Part shown: positions 28,025 to 37,744 of the stretch, piece by piece
Position numbering within the stretch: the stretch's first letter is position 1
How the letters are laid out: each line of letters begins with the position of its first letter
Source: CBDCVA01 sp965222935 [NCBI: Candidatus Latescibacterota bacterium]
Lineage (GTDB): Bacteria; Latescibacterota; CBDCVA01
Direction: 5' to 3'
Assembly: GCA_965222935.1 (NCBI GenBank)
Contig: CBDCVA010000002.1
Span: 62,001-126,000 of the forward strand
DNA length: 64,000 nucleotides
Made by a program: the position numbers and the translations under genes
The notes under the pieces: generated by a model
Seen by the model: only the letters and a program-made list of their open reading frames with translations
What the model was told of the DNA's origin: nothing
Databases searched by the model: none

Positions 28025-28362
28025 AGCTATCTACCCACATTTCCTATATCGAAGTGCAGGCGTCTAAAGAACGCCCCATTGATGACGACGTAAAACGTAT
28101 AGATGCTCTCGAACAACGCCGTCTATCACCTGATCGCACCCACTGGGCATCTGTTTGACCCGCCCCCAAAGGTATCTCGAAGTTCCCGCTGTTTAGCTAT
28201 CTCGCCTGCCATCTTGCCGATGTCCCGGTCAACGCTATGTCGATACCTACCCATTCCACCCGTCGACCAACACAACGAATCGACCGGTTTGTGGGGCAGG
28301 CCACGTGTGGGCGATAGCCTCCAGAAAAGTTCGGTCAGTAGGCACCCGAAGGCGTTTTCACC
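28025..28362. other. Intergenic region, nothing recognised
   Basis: 338 bases between the 3' end of the glycosidase-like gene and the start of the Eis-like gene, both on the minus strand. Plus-strand frames here (for example from 28103) lack family resemblance or a ribosome site and were not called. Confidence 0.4.
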
Positions 28363-31281
28363 TCAGTCTTCAAAGACCAAGGTGCCGTGGAGCGTTCCGA
28401 AATAGCGGGGAAGATGAAACGGTTCTTGCGGCCCTGCCCACGACGCGAGAACAGGTTTGCCATCATCTGTGGCCCAGGACTCAGCCACGATGTTCACTCT
28501 CCACTGCTGCCCCGCTTTGGGTTGGGGTTCCGCCAACTCCAACGAGCTGAAAGGAATAGCCATCTCGATGCGGTAACCATCCTCAAGCCATGTCGTTTCC
28601 GCCATCCATTCCGCTTTCCAGCCTTCGTCTCTCCGAAACCTGCCATTGAAGGGTGCATATCTAGCGCGAGTATTCGACCGTTCGCCGTTCGCAATCGCTC
28701 CATAAGTAAAATACTGCATCTCTTCGCCTTCTGGATCGATGAGTATCTTGATATGGTCGCCTCCGCAGACGTCGCGGCTTTCCTCCTTACCGTCCACGTT
28801 GAAAAAGACAGCCAAGCCGGTACACTCATAGGCCAGATAAAGGTGAGTCGCATCATAAGCCATCGCCGTCTTTGTCTGCCATGGAGCTCCTGTTTGATCG
28901 TCCGTCCGCAAAAGAGCGCAGCTCTCGAGCCCCCCAATATCACGCCATCCCGATTCACTGAATTCACCGTCGATGACCAGAGAGGACTTTGCCTTCCTGC
29001 AACGCATCGTTGGGCCGACACGCAGCGGAACGGTACGACGAAGCACAATCTGGTTTTCATCGGACAGCTCGATCTTGAGGGCGGGTACTGTTCCATAACC
29101 ATCAGCTTTGCCTTTGAGATACAATATCACTTCTCCTTCTTCACCGGCGGCGAGTGCAACCGAACCCTCGGCGGAAGTTACGGCCCATCGACCTTCGCTG
29201 ACCTCGGGTATGACAAGACTGACGGATGCCGTGACAGGATGCACGAACGTGTTGCGAATCGGAACGTTTACTTCACCGTCCACCATTTGCTCATCGTCAG
29301 GCGAAATAGTAGGAGGCTTTAACGCATCATACTGGACGTCTTTTTCATCCGCGTTTGGATACCACGTTATAAATGTCGCAACCGGGCCCTCTATAATACC
29401 GTAAACCTCATCCACTTTCGTTCGCAGTTCCAACTCCTCCCTGAAGCCAAGCCGACTCATGCCGATCCACGAATAGGAGTGATTGAAGAAATATATCCCG
29501 TCGGCTCCATGATCTAGGGCCCACTTGATGTCTCTCTCCAGTCTCTTCGGGCTCACCTCGCCAATCTTTTGATGATTCTCAAGCGTCGAACTTCCTTCTT
29601 TACGCGGCCAGACCTGCGTCTCCGTACCTTTCGCCATCTCAATGTAGTCGAGGACTGTCGGCCCTTCCGGCATCAGAATATCGAAGATGCCTTCTTCGAT
29701 CCATATCTTCGGATCGAGCCCCTGGTTTTCGAGTTCACCTGTGCCCCAGCCCAAGAGATGCCAACAGCGCTCACCAAAGCTGACCACCAGGAGACATTTA
29801 CGCTTCTTCCGGGTATTGGTATCATCCACCGAGACGCGCAGCTTACGTATAAACGCATTCATACGCTCGGCTTTATTCGGCTCATCGACGTTGAAGTTGT
29901 GTCCGTAACGCGTGTAATCAAGCATAAAGCCATCAATATCGTGATTTTCGATAACCCATCCGATCTTCTCTGAGACATACTCATGCACTTCCGGATGGGC
30001 GTAATCCCAAGCCACATAGCCCGGTCTTTCAGGGCGCGTGATTCTCCAGTCAGGATGCTTCTGCAAAATCGCACAGAATGGGTTGAAACAACGACTCACA
30101 AAATACGAGGCGAAAACCTTAAGATCAACCTCATGAATATAGCGAGATAATTCCTCAAGTATATTGATATAATTATCAATAGACCAATCGAGGATATCAT
30201 GTAAACGTCTATGAAAATCCGTTCTAAAGGTTGGGAGCCTCGTTATTTCGCTGTAGGGCGTGGGTATGATCAGCCCGGATTCCTCTCCTATTTCAAGGCT
30301 GATCCAATCAGCACTTTGGTAACGAAGAGGTTCTCTAAGCCTGGCGATAGGATCTATGCTTTTCCTCCCCCAAGCCATAAGGAAATCATCGTCCTCGTGA
30401 TAACCCATGATTTGAGTGTCTTTACGCGCTCGTTCTGCCTGGATTTGTTCAACCTGCTTTTCCGATAGCTTCACCAGCCGCACACCTGCCAGCGAGGCGT
30501 TACAGGCTTTGGAATTAGCCTCATATGTTCCAAAAGGCTGCTGGAACACCAGGTTCTGGCCGGTCATATTCTCTGACCGGTAAAGCATACTAAGCAACGC
30601 ACCGTATTCACCCTGACCGTCTACATGCTCGGGGCTGATTTCCCGCGGATCACAGAACCGGAAATATCCCTCGCCTGAGAGCCGCACGTCAATACCGCCG
30701 CTTCCACGGTCTCGACGGGTTCGCACCCAGATCTCGTACCAGCCCTCAAGGTTCAAGGGCAGCGTGATCGCCGGGGCGATGCAGGATTGCGGGTCATCGA
30801 AGTCATGTTCTTGGACACAGACGAGCGAGTGCTCCTCCGCCGTTCCAGGGAGCGTATAGTTGCGAAGCCACCATTTACCTTTCTCGCTGGCCTTGCTGAC
30901 GCTGCTTTGGAGCTCTAACAGTGTCATATCGGTGATGACCAACTCATCGCCGTCCTTCATGCCTGTAGGGGCTTCGGTCACATCGCGAAAAATCCGGCCG
31001 CGCAAACGTACCGCTGTATGAGCGCTCTCATCGCTGTCACCGTTGACTGTAGCCACAAGTACTCTGCTGCCCTTCTCTAATCCATCAGCCTGCTCGGCAG
31101 TTAATACAACGGACGCTTTACCGTTGACAATCTCCGACCTCTCTTCCCACACAGTCTCCCCTGCGTAGGTCTTGAGCGCAAAGTGCACCTGTCCGCTCAC
31201 CGTCGGCTTAACTTCAGCCGCAAACGACGTATCTTCCCCAAAGACCGTCTCTTCCGGAGCGCCTAATGCCTCAATGGACAT
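28363..31281 (-). CDS. GH-like TIM-barrel protein with C-terminal CBM9-type domain
   Basis: 972 residues from ATG 31281, chosen over 31305 because AAAGGAAAAGG precedes it. Residues 1-290 are beta-rich. The central barrel (about 300-620) has HPDWRITRPERPGY near 410, EHDIDGFMLDYTRYGHNFN-type strand near 455, and ADGIYFFNHSYSW near 590, as in GH10-like GHL families. About 755-970 is a CBM9/DOMON-like module beginning LVIDGEFSESGW and ending GTLHGTLVFED. There is no signal peptide. The gene is visibly more AT-rich than its neighbours and uses more A/T-ending codons, suggesting recent transfer. The next gene upstream encodes a PhyH oxygenase. Confidence 0.75.
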   Translation of the reverse strand: MSIEALGAPEETVFGEDTSFAAEVKPTVSGQVHFALKTYAGETVWEERSEIVNGKASVVLTAEQADGLEKGSRVLVATVNGDSDESAHTAVRLRGRIFRDVTEAPTGMKDGDELVITDMTLLELQSSVSKASEKGKWWLRNYTLPGTAEEHSLVCVQEHDFDDPQSCIAPAITLPLNLEGWYEIWVRTRRDRGSGGIDVRLSGEGYFRFCDPREISPEHVDGQGEYGALLSMLYRSENMTGQNLVFQQPFGTYEANSKACNASLAGVRLVKLSEKQVEQIQAERARKDTQIMGYHEDDDFLMAWGRKSIDPIARLREPLRYQSADWISLEIGEESGLIIPTPYSEITRLPTFRTDFHRRLHDILDWSIDNYINILEELSRYIHEVDLKVFASYFVSRCFNPFCAILQKHPDWRITRPERPGYVAWDYAHPEVHEYVSEKIGWVIENHDIDGFMLDYTRYGHNFNVDEPNKAERMNAFIRKLRVSVDDTNTRKKRKCLLVVSFGERCWHLLGWGTGELENQGLDPKIWIEEGIFDILMPEGPTVLDYIEMAKGTETQVWPRKEGSSTLENHQKIGEVSPKRLERDIKWALDHGADGIYFFNHSYSWIGMSRLGFREELELRTKVDEVYGIIEGPVATFITWYPNADEKDVQYDALKPPTISPDDEQMVDGEVNVPIRNTFVHPVTASVSLVIPEVSEGRWAVTSAEGSVALAAGEEGEVILYLKGKADGYGTVPALKIELSDENQIVLRRTVPLRVGPTMRCRKAKSSLVIDGEFSESGWRDIGGLESCALLRTDDQTGAPWQTKTAMAYDATHLYLAYECTGLAVFFNVDGKEESRDVCGGDHIKILIDPEGEEMQYFTYGAIANGERSNTRARYAPFNGRFRRDEGWKAEWMAETTWLEDGYRIEMAIPFSSLELAEPQPKAGQQWRVNIVAESWATDDGKPVLASWAGPQEPFHLPRYFGTLHGTLVFED

Positions 31282-31358
31282 GCCCTTTTCCTTTCTGTGG
31301 CGCATACGGTAGCGCGAAAGACGCGATGTCGATTGTCAGGGTCAGGTCGCGGAGCAAT

Positions 31359-32567
31359 CTACCAGCTTGCGATGAAACCTTTAACGTCAAAATCGGCCGG
31401 CATCTCATTGAAGTGGTACCGCATCGGCCCCGATTGGAAGCCGGGGGAGAATTGCTCCTCGTCGGTCTGGAGTCTGGCGTCGAGCCCCTTAAACCGTTCC
31501 CACAGCACCTCGGACTCCGCCAGCGTAAAGCGATCAGCGAATTGCGGCCCCCAGTTCAGGGTGATCGGGTGCGGACGCGTCGCAGAATAGCGAAGTTTGG
31601 CAGGGACACCGTCAAGGTCGGGATGCTTCAGGAGATTAATGAAGTAGACCGACTTGGACAGGAAGACCGTCGACAGCATTTTGCCCTTTTTGCCCCTTCC
31701 CGGATGCAGCTTTTCGAGCCCCTCATGGAACGCGGCATCATCCTTTTCGATGATAGCACGGAGGGCCGCCTCGGTATGATCCTGCATCTCGGCGCTCCGG
31801 CGTGCCCAGCGCTCAAACGTTGCCTGGGACTGCGGCCGCAGAAAAGCGGTGAAGCTCAAGTCCTTGTAATAGGTAAAGTTCGAGAAGCCTCCATGAATGG
31901 TGCGGCGTAGCCTGGTGCTGTAGTTGCTGCCCCAGTGTAGGAGGGGGAGGATATAGACGACTCCGTCGCCCCCTTTGAGATGAGTCTGAACGCCACCCGG
32001 AAGCAGCGCGTGTGGGTCCTCCAGAAGCTGACGGTTTTCTTCCTCGGTGTTGAACCGGAGATGGCTACCCGGGATCACCCACAGCACGTCGTCGTCGTAG
32101 AGCGGAATGTTCCATTGCACGTATCTGGGTCCACTCTCTATGATGTCCGTCACGTAGCCATCCAGCGGGGCCGTATCGATGGGGTGAAGGTCACGGTGCC
32201 AGTTCGCCGGGCCGTGGTCGCGCACCGGGCTGCACATCAACATCATCTCAGTGACCGCCGCATCAGGCACTCCCATCAACTCGCTGCTCACACCTTGCGT
32301 GTTTTCGTGGAGCCAGAACTCCACCGCGCCCGCGGTCTCATCGTCGATCAACCCAGGATGGTCACGGAGATGCAATCGGGGCTGCCGCGAAGTCTCCCAG
32401 ACGCCGCCGGGCGGATCGTCGGGGCCGCGCTCTCGTGTCCAGACGGCCCTCTGCCGTTCGACCAGGATCTCGTAGCTCGCGCGCAATCCCTCCAGTTCCT
32501 CAGGCGGGATGACGTTGCGTAGGATCAAATACCCTTCTTCCAGGAATTGGTCTCGATTCACCTGCAT
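31359..32567 (-). CDS. Phytanoyl-CoA dioxygenase (PhyH) family protein, long variant
   Basis: 402 residues from ATG 32567; AAGGAAG sits just upstream, which argues against 32597. The start QFLEEGYLILRNVIPPEEL is the classic PhyH opening. The iron-binding facial triad begins with HRD in NWHRDLHP, and VLWVIPGSHLRFN is the family strand; the distal His may be that of IHGGFSNF with Arg nearby. About 100 extra C-terminal residues after the core set it apart from the 260-290-residue copies in this window. Substrate unknown. It sits between two GH-like TIM-barrel genes on the same strand. Confidence 0.87.
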   Translation of the reverse strand: MQVNRDQFLEEGYLILRNVIPPEELEGLRASYEILVERQRAVWTRERGPDDPPGGVWETSRQPRLHLRDHPGLIDDETAGAVEFWLHENTQGVSSELMGVPDAAVTEMMLMCSPVRDHGPANWHRDLHPIDTAPLDGYVTDIIESGPRYVQWNIPLYDDDVLWVIPGSHLRFNTEEENRQLLEDPHALLPGGVQTHLKGGDGVVYILPLLHWGSNYSTRLRRTIHGGFSNFTYYKDLSFTAFLRPQSQATFERWARRSAEMQDHTEAALRAIIEKDDAAFHEGLEKLHPGRGKKGKMLSTVFLSKSVYFINLLKHPDLDGVPAKLRYSATRPHPITLNWGPQFADRFTLAESEVLWERFKGLDARLQTDEEQFSPGFQSGPMRYHFNEMPADFDVKGFIASW

Positions 32568-32663
32568 GATGTACTTCCTTGGCCGGGGATTCCCCACATC
32601 AAACTTCCGGCGTCCCGAATGGACGCCCGTCCTCGGACTAGGGCTGAACCCCGTTTCACGCTG

Positions 32664-33683
32664 CTATGGCCGCCGTAGCTGACGCAGAAAGGCAAGGTCC
32701 TCGGGCGTGAGCGCGGGATAGGTGAAAATGACGATGCCGTCAGCACCGGCTTCGAGTACGCCGCGCACCTGTTTCTTCAGCACTTCTGTGCTGAGTACGG
32801 ACATACTACTCCTCTTGCCCAGACCCTGCCAGAGCGGCACTTTCCCCTTGACCTGCGCGACGTGTGCAAGGGTTCGCAAGACGGCCAGGCGGATCGAGTT
32901 CGTGTAGTTCATCTCAAACAGATAGTCCACGATCCCTTCCTCGGCCCATCCGGCCCAGTCCTGCGCCTGAAAGCGGATGCACTCGGGATAGTCCCGAAAT
33001 ACGGCGGCGGATAGTTCCATGCCCTCTCTCGTCGTCAGCGCGTGAACGCGACGCACGAAATCCGCGATGCGCGAGACGCGCCACTCCGTCCACAACTCAT
33101 AGGCGGGATCTCGGAATTCCACGGTTTCAATATCGACCCCGCTCGCCCTCATCTCCTTCTTACAGAAGTCGCACCGGCAGAGACCGCCCGTGCGGATGAA
33201 GTCCAGGTGTAGGCCCGCCGGCCGATACCGAAGCGCAAGGTCCTCGTAGAGGCTGAACAGGTAGTCTTGCACCTCCGGGATGCAACCACAGGCCCAGCGT
33301 CCTTGGAGCTCCGGGTTGCCCATACCGGCCCAGCGCACGTCGCTCTCATATACCCCAGTAAACTCCGGATGCGCTCTCAGAAGCCGGGACTGCTCTCCCT
33401 CGGGAAAGACGCAGAAACACGGGTGCACCTTGACCCCCCGGTCCTGACAGGCTTGGATCAGCACCTTCAGCGGGTCCCAGTCCGGGTAGCCCAGATCGAC
33501 ATCCGCCACATCCGTGAAGAAATCCACCGTGCCCGACCCTTGCTTCACGAACGGAATCGTGACGTCGAAAGTGTTTTCGGCAAGTTTGTCGGCGTGCCTT
33601 GCGATGTCATCTTTCCCGCTAAAGTGTGTGACGCCGCTGTCCCAGGCCGCTAACCCCACTTTTGACGCGTCGCGTTCCTCCAC
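32664..33683 (-). CDS. GH10-like (GHL-type) TIM-barrel protein
   Basis: 339 residues starting GTG 33683 with GGAGG 6-7 bases upstream. Barrel strands include VKVHPCFCVFPEGEQS, AHPEFTGVYESD, GLHLDFIRTGG (acidic residue at a strand end), FEMNYTNS and GADGIVIFTYPAL, in the order seen in GHL10/DUF4015-type families. A CRCDFCKKE cluster follows the LDF strand and may bind metal, a feature seen in some relatives. There is no signal peptide, so a cytoplasmic role is likely. The gene lies 66 bases before the PhyH gene at 32567, probably in the same unit. Confidence 0.75.
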   Translation of the reverse strand: MEERDASKVGLAAWDSGVTHFSGKDDIARHADKLAENTFDVTIPFVKQGSGTVDFFTDVADVDLGYPDWDPLKVLIQACQDRGVKVHPCFCVFPEGEQSRLLRAHPEFTGVYESDVRWAGMGNPELQGRWACGCIPEVQDYLFSLYEDLALRYRPAGLHLDFIRTGGLCRCDFCKKEMRASGVDIETVEFRDPAYELWTEWRVSRIADFVRRVHALTTREGMELSAAVFRDYPECIRFQAQDWAGWAEEGIVDYLFEMNYTNSIRLAVLRTLAHVAQVKGKVPLWQGLGKRSSMSVLSTEVLKKQVRGVLEAGADGIVIFTYPALTPEDLAFLRQLRRP

Positions 33684-33797
33684 GATGTGCCTCCTTCACC
33701 TTTCACAGGGTTTATCCACCCATCCCCATCGACGTTATTTATGGTGTTCCCGTCAAGGGTCAGAACTGCGGTTTCAAATGGGGTCAAGACGCCACGA

Positions 33798-35003
33798 TCA
33801 TCGCGCGCCTTCCGGACCCGAGATGATGACACCCTCCCTGGCATTGGCAAAGGCCAGTGTTGGGTCTGCGGCCCGGATCTCCGCCTCGGGCAGCCCCAGT
33901 TCCTGCCGCACGATGTTCGTACCCTCGACCAGCGCCACGCACTTGTAGAACGCGATCCGTCGCGAGAGGCCCTCCCGTCCGAACCCGCAATCCGTCGTGA
34001 TGATCAGGCGCTCTACGGGTATGTATTCAAGGGCCTGGCGGATCAGATTCGCCACCTTCTCCGGCGGCTCCACGTTGGTGGCCGTGTGGCTCACGACGCC
34101 GATGGCGATCTTCACCTCCGTCTCGTGGCGACCGAACAAGTGGAAATCCTTCCCGCCCGTACTGGCGCACTCGAAAGTGATCACGTCCGCATCGAGCTCC
34201 AAGAGGTAGGGGAGAGCGCGCTCGTAGCTGGGCCGCTCGTAGACGATGGATTGCTGGTTCGGGTTCCCCCAGCAGGTGTGGACCCATATCTCGGCCTCTA
34301 CTCCCTCCACCTCGCGGTTGAACGCCTCCGTGAGGAACTCAAGCTCAGCCTCAGTCGTCGCTGGATTCAGCGCGCGGAAGTGATGCTGCGGCTCCTCTAC
34401 CTGGATGACCCGGCAGCCGGCGGCGGCCACCTCTTTGAGCTCCGCGTTCATGATCGCAGCTAGGTCCCGGATCATCTCCCTCTCGCCCGCGTACGCCTCG
34501 TTCCAGAGCATGCCCGGAAGCGTCTGAGCGCTGATGGCCCCGAACTTCACCGGCCGATCCGTCATCCGCTGCGCCGCTTGCCATACGGCTGCGTATTCGA
34601 GCGGTCCGCGGGTCAATTTCTCGGTTGCGGTTGGCGCTTGGTACGCCTCCTCGACTTCCCATAGGATCTGCCCCGGCCGCAAATCCAGTCGCTTTGACCA
34701 TCCCGGAGAACGATCCCGGCGTCCACCAATTCCCCCGATCCGCTCCAGAGGGTAGAAGAACCAGGACCGCCCCCCAACGTCCAGATCGAACCGCGCATCG
34801 CCGTCGGTCAGGATGTCCAGTCCCGCCCGTTTCTGCTCGTTTAAGATGCAGGCCACGGCGTCCAGGTACTGTTCCCTGAAGACCGCATCCGCCAGCGCGA
34901 GCTTGAACGGCCGTCCGTGTAAGCTCTCCGTATACCATCGCGGCCGCGGGTACGACCCCACAATCGTCGTTGGAAGCACAACATCCTTCGTCACCGTGAG
35001 CAA
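33798..35003 (-). CDS. MetE C-terminal-like cobalamin-independent methyltransferase
   Basis: 401 residues. The fold of methionine synthase II (UROD/MetE barrel) is shown by TTIVGSYPRPRW, GLDILTDGDARFD, VIQVEEPQHHF, the zinc motif VHTCWGN, and IITTDCGFG with the second Cys ligand. It lacks the N-terminal half of MetE, as in archaeal-type enzymes and catabolic demethylases, so the methyl donor may not be methyl-folate. The start is TTG 35003 with GGAGGTGAAGG upstream; GTG 34994 is possible. It is divergent from the PhyH pair at 35.4 kb. Confidence 0.83.
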   Translation of the reverse strand: MLTVTKDVVLPTTIVGSYPRPRWYTESLHGRPFKLALADAVFREQYLDAVACILNEQKRAGLDILTDGDARFDLDVGGRSWFFYPLERIGGIGGRRDRSPGWSKRLDLRPGQILWEVEEAYQAPTATEKLTRGPLEYAAVWQAAQRMTDRPVKFGAISAQTLPGMLWNEAYAGEREMIRDLAAIMNAELKEVAAAGCRVIQVEEPQHHFRALNPATTEAELEFLTEAFNREVEGVEAEIWVHTCWGNPNQQSIVYERPSYERALPYLLELDADVITFECASTGGKDFHLFGRHETEVKIAIGVVSHTATNVEPPEKVANLIRQALEYIPVERLIITTDCGFGREGLSRRIAFYKCVALVEGTNIVRQELGLPEAEIRAADPTLAFANAREGVIISGPEGAR

Positions 35004-35396
35004 AAGCCTTCACCTCCGTTGGGAGCTCTGATACCCCTTCAGTTGGCCAATAGGCGATGACCTAGGCGACCTCGCCGAAAGGGTCCGTCAGCTTCGTCAT
35101 AGGGTTTTCTCCTTCGTGGCCGTTTGCGCCCTTGTGCCCTCCACACGCTCGAAGGTGCTAGTGCGACCGGGATCGAGCAAGCATCAATCGGATCGATAAG
35201 GCCCGTGGGCTGCCTCCATACGCTTGTCGAAGCATGGCCCATGTCGAGGTGCAGCCTTGACAGACCGCCGACTAGGACCTATTCTCGCAATTGGGCGAAC
35301 GTTGGTCTCAGGCATCGGAGCTATCGGCGGCAAAACGCTGACCCCATCCGTTTGGAGTTGAAGCGCGGTGCATCGGTGACGCCGGCGAGAGGGCGG
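35004..35396. other. Divergent intergenic region between MetE-like and PhyH genes
   Basis: 393 bases holding the Shine-Dalgarno of the minus-strand methyltransferase at its left end and a consensus promoter for the plus-strand PhyH gene (separate entry). The longer plus-strand frame from 35124 is upstream extension without PhyH similarity. Confidence 0.4.
35257..35285 (+). promoter_or_regulatory. Sigma70-type promoter of the first PhyH gene at 35.4 kb
   Basis: TTGACA at 35257-35262, exactly 17 bases of spacer, then TATTCT at 35280-35285. Transcription would begin near 35292, giving a leader of about 105 bases to ATG 35397. Confidence 0.5.
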
Positions 35397-36272
35397 ATGC
35401 TCACGCAAGAGCAGGTCGCTTCCTATCACACCAACGGCTACCTGGGTGTTGAGGGAGTTCTTCCGCCCGGCGTGGTGGCGGAACTTCAGCGCGTCACGGA
35501 TGAATTCACTGAGAAATCCCGCCTTGTCACCGAGAATGACGGCGTCTTCGATCTGGAGCGTGGCCATAGCCCTGAGACACCTCGGATACGTCGGCTCGTC
35601 GCGCCTTCCGTCCTGCATCCAATCTATAAGGAAACGCTGCATCAAGACGGCATTTGCGACATCGTCTCCCAGTTGATCGGACCCTCCTTTCGCCACCACG
35701 GCCGCGGCAAGATCAACATGAAGGTTGCCGAGGTCGGTAGTCCCGTCGAATGGCACCAGGACTGGGCGTTTTTTCCCCATACGAACGATGATGTGTTGAC
35801 AGTCGGCGTGGCCATCGACGACATGACGACCCAGAACGGCGCGCTACTAGTCCTTCCAGGCTCTCACGAGGGTCCGATCTACGACCATCATCAGGACGGT
35901 GCATTCGCATCGGGGATCACCGACGCGGCGTTCAATTCCGAAGGCGCTGTCCCCATCGAGCTGGCGGCCGGCGGCATCTCGCTTCACCACGTGCGCACCG
36001 CGCACGCCTCCATGCCCAACATCTCCGGCAAACCCCGCCGCTTGTACCTCTGGGTCCTGGCTGCAGGTGATGCTTGGCCCATCATGGGTTATGACGACTG
36101 GGCCGAATACGCCGCCAAGTTTGTGCGCGGCGAACCGACCAACCAGCCGCGTATGGAGGCCCTTCCGGTACGCCTTCCCAGGCCCGGTGCTAAGGCAACC
36201 GTACGCTATGGTTCACTTTACACGAGTCAGTTGCGCCTCAGAAAGTCTTTTCGGGTCGGCCAGAAGCGATGA
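35397..36272 (+). CDS. Phytanoyl-CoA dioxygenase (PhyH) family protein
   Basis: 291 residues from ATG 35397, chosen because MLTQEQVASYHTNGYLGVEG is the normal PhyH start and GCGAGAGGG precedes it. The facial triad begins with HQD in EWHQDWAFFPH; the strand NGALLVLPGSHEG follows, and the distal His is in HHVRTAHASMP with Arg in KPRRLYL for 2-oxoglutarate. It is about 60% similar by eye to the next gene and to the copy at 41390, sharing YDHHQDG and the tail ALPVRLP. Substrate unknown. Confidence 0.9.
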   Translation: MLTQEQVASYHTNGYLGVEGVLPPGVVAELQRVTDEFTEKSRLVTENDGVFDLERGHSPETPRIRRLVAPSVLHPIYKETLHQDGICDIVSQLIGPSFRHHGRGKINMKVAEVGSPVEWHQDWAFFPHTNDDVLTVGVAIDDMTTQNGALLVLPGSHEGPIYDHHQDGAFASGITDAAFNSEGAVPIELAAGGISLHHVRTAHASMPNISGKPRRLYLWVLAAGDAWPIMGYDDWAEYAAKFVRGEPTNQPRMEALPVRLPRPGAKATVRYGSLYTSQLRLRKSFRVGQKR

Positions 36273-36348
36273 CGCCAAGTTTGGAATCCTTTGCCCCCGA
36301 GGGTACTTTGACGTACGATGGGATGTTGGTGATACCGAAAAGGATGAG

Positions 36349-37215
36349 ATGATGCTCACAAAGGAACAGGTTGCCTTCTACCACGACAACGGTTACGTCG
36401 GCGTCGAGGGCGTCATCCCCGCCGAGATGATCGCCGAGTTGCGCCGCGTCACGGATGAACTCGTGGAGAAGTCGCGCTCGGTCACCGAAAGCGATGACGC
36501 CTATGACCTGGAGCCGGACCATAGCCCCGAGACCCCCCGCGTGCGCCGGTTCAAAACGCCTCAGAGTCTCCATCCGATCTACGGTCAGGCGATGTGCCAC
36601 GAACGCGTCTTGGACAGCGTCGAGCAGCTCATCGGACCGGGAGTTCGCGACACCGGCGGCGGTAAGCTCAACATGAAATCCGCAGCGTTTGGCAGCCCCG
36701 TCGAGTGGCACCAGGACTGGGCGTTCTTCCCCCATACGAACGGCGATGTGCTGACGGTCGGCGTCTGTATCGACGCCATGACGGTCGAAAACGGCGCGTT
36801 GCTCGTCATCCCGGGTTCGCACGAAGGCCCCATCTACGACCACCACCAGGACGGCCATTTCGCCGGTGGGATCACGGACCCGGCTTTCAGTCCCGAGGGG
36901 GCCGTGCCCATCGAGCTGGGGGCCGGTGGCATTTCGATCCATCATGTCCGCACCCTGCACGGCTCGCTGCCCAACCACTCCGATCGTCCTCGCCGCCTCC
37001 TGCTCAAGACGCTCACGGCTATCGACGCCTGGCCGCTCAGGGCTGCACCCGACTGGGAGGATTGGAACGCCCTGATTCTGCGCGGTGAGTCCACCTACGA
37101 GCCTCGTATGGAGGCCCTTCCCGTGCGCCTGCCATTTCCCGGCCCGGAACGAACCGGCTCGATCTACGCCACGCAGGGCATCCTCAGGAAGTCGTTCCTA
37201 GTCGGCCAGGACTGA
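36349..37215 (+). CDS. Phytanoyl-CoA dioxygenase (PhyH) family protein, tandem copy
   Basis: 288 residues from the first of two adjacent ATG codons (36349 and 36352), with AAAAGGA upstream. The iron motif is EWHQDWAFFPHTN, the strand NGALLVIPGSHEG, and the distal His lies in HHVRTLHGSLP with RPRRLLL. It is clearly a tandem paralogue of the 35397 gene, with matching landmarks SPETPR.RR and YDHHQDG. The 76-base gap holds no obvious terminator, so the pair may share the promoter at 35257. Confidence 0.9.
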   Translation: MMLTKEQVAFYHDNGYVGVEGVIPAEMIAELRRVTDELVEKSRSVTESDDAYDLEPDHSPETPRVRRFKTPQSLHPIYGQAMCHERVLDSVEQLIGPGVRDTGGGKLNMKSAAFGSPVEWHQDWAFFPHTNGDVLTVGVCIDAMTVENGALLVIPGSHEGPIYDHHQDGHFAGGITDPAFSPEGAVPIELGAGGISIHHVRTLHGSLPNHSDRPRRLLLKTLTAIDAWPLRAAPDWEDWNALILRGESTYEPRMEALPVRLPFPGPERTGSIYATQGILRKSFLVGQD

Positions 37216-37744
37216 TGTTGAGCTGGATTTCCCAGATAGCGCCCACCGAAAGTGGCACAGCGACGTTTCCATTCAGGCAGAGCTAGCTGCGGGGAGAGAG
37301 TCGCCTCAGAGGGTGGCACGCGGCATCGAAGAGGCCATAGCCGAGGCGGAATGTCCTTGGCGGCACACTCAGCGGAGCGAGTTGCCCTGAGAAATCGTCA
37401 CAGGGGATTGACAGGCCCCTATGGGCCGCGTATATTGGTTTCGTGGTATCCCGTTCGAAGGGGGAGGAGATGGTGCGACCGGACAGCCGCACACCCCCGC
37501 ATGGCGGTGTACGGCGCGACGATGGCCCCGATGAGCGGGGTCGGATGGTCGCATTACGGGTTCATGTCGTCGAACTGCACGCCGGTTCATTTCGCGCAAG
37601 CCGGTGTGTGGCGCTTATCCGGTAGTGCGGAGGGCGGTCGATCGCTCGCCCGCGCTGACCGCGGAGGGGAGGTGTTTGACGCGACATGAGAAGCTCGGAA
37701 GTGTCAAGCGTTTGTTCACCCAACCACGAAGAAGGGCAGAAACA
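37216..37744. other. Long leader/intergenic region before the CBM9-like gene
   Basis: 529 bases. A consensus promoter at 37408-37436 implies an untranslated leader of about 300 bases. That leader is G/C-rich with several complementary stretches, for example GGGCGGTCGATCGCTCGCCC around 37636-37655. The plus-strand frame at 37252-37689 was not called because it crosses the promoter and resembles no family. Confidence 0.4.
37408..37436 (+). promoter_or_regulatory. Consensus sigma70 promoter with palindrome in the spacer
   Basis: TTGACA (37408-37413), 17-base spacer, TATATT (37431-37436). The spacer contains GGCCC-CTAT-GGGCC (37414-37427), a perfect 5-base inverted repeat positioned to act as an operator. 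The downstream gene is the CBM9-like secreted protein. Confidence 0.55.

Noticed and set aside
34351-35013. Second minus-strand frame over the MetE-like gene
   Set aside because: Shadow frame; the zinc and barrel motifs are all in the 33798-35003 frame.
37252-37689. Plus-strand frame of 145 codons
   Set aside because: It spans the consensus promoter and its leader and has an Arg/Ser-rich, non-protein-like composition.
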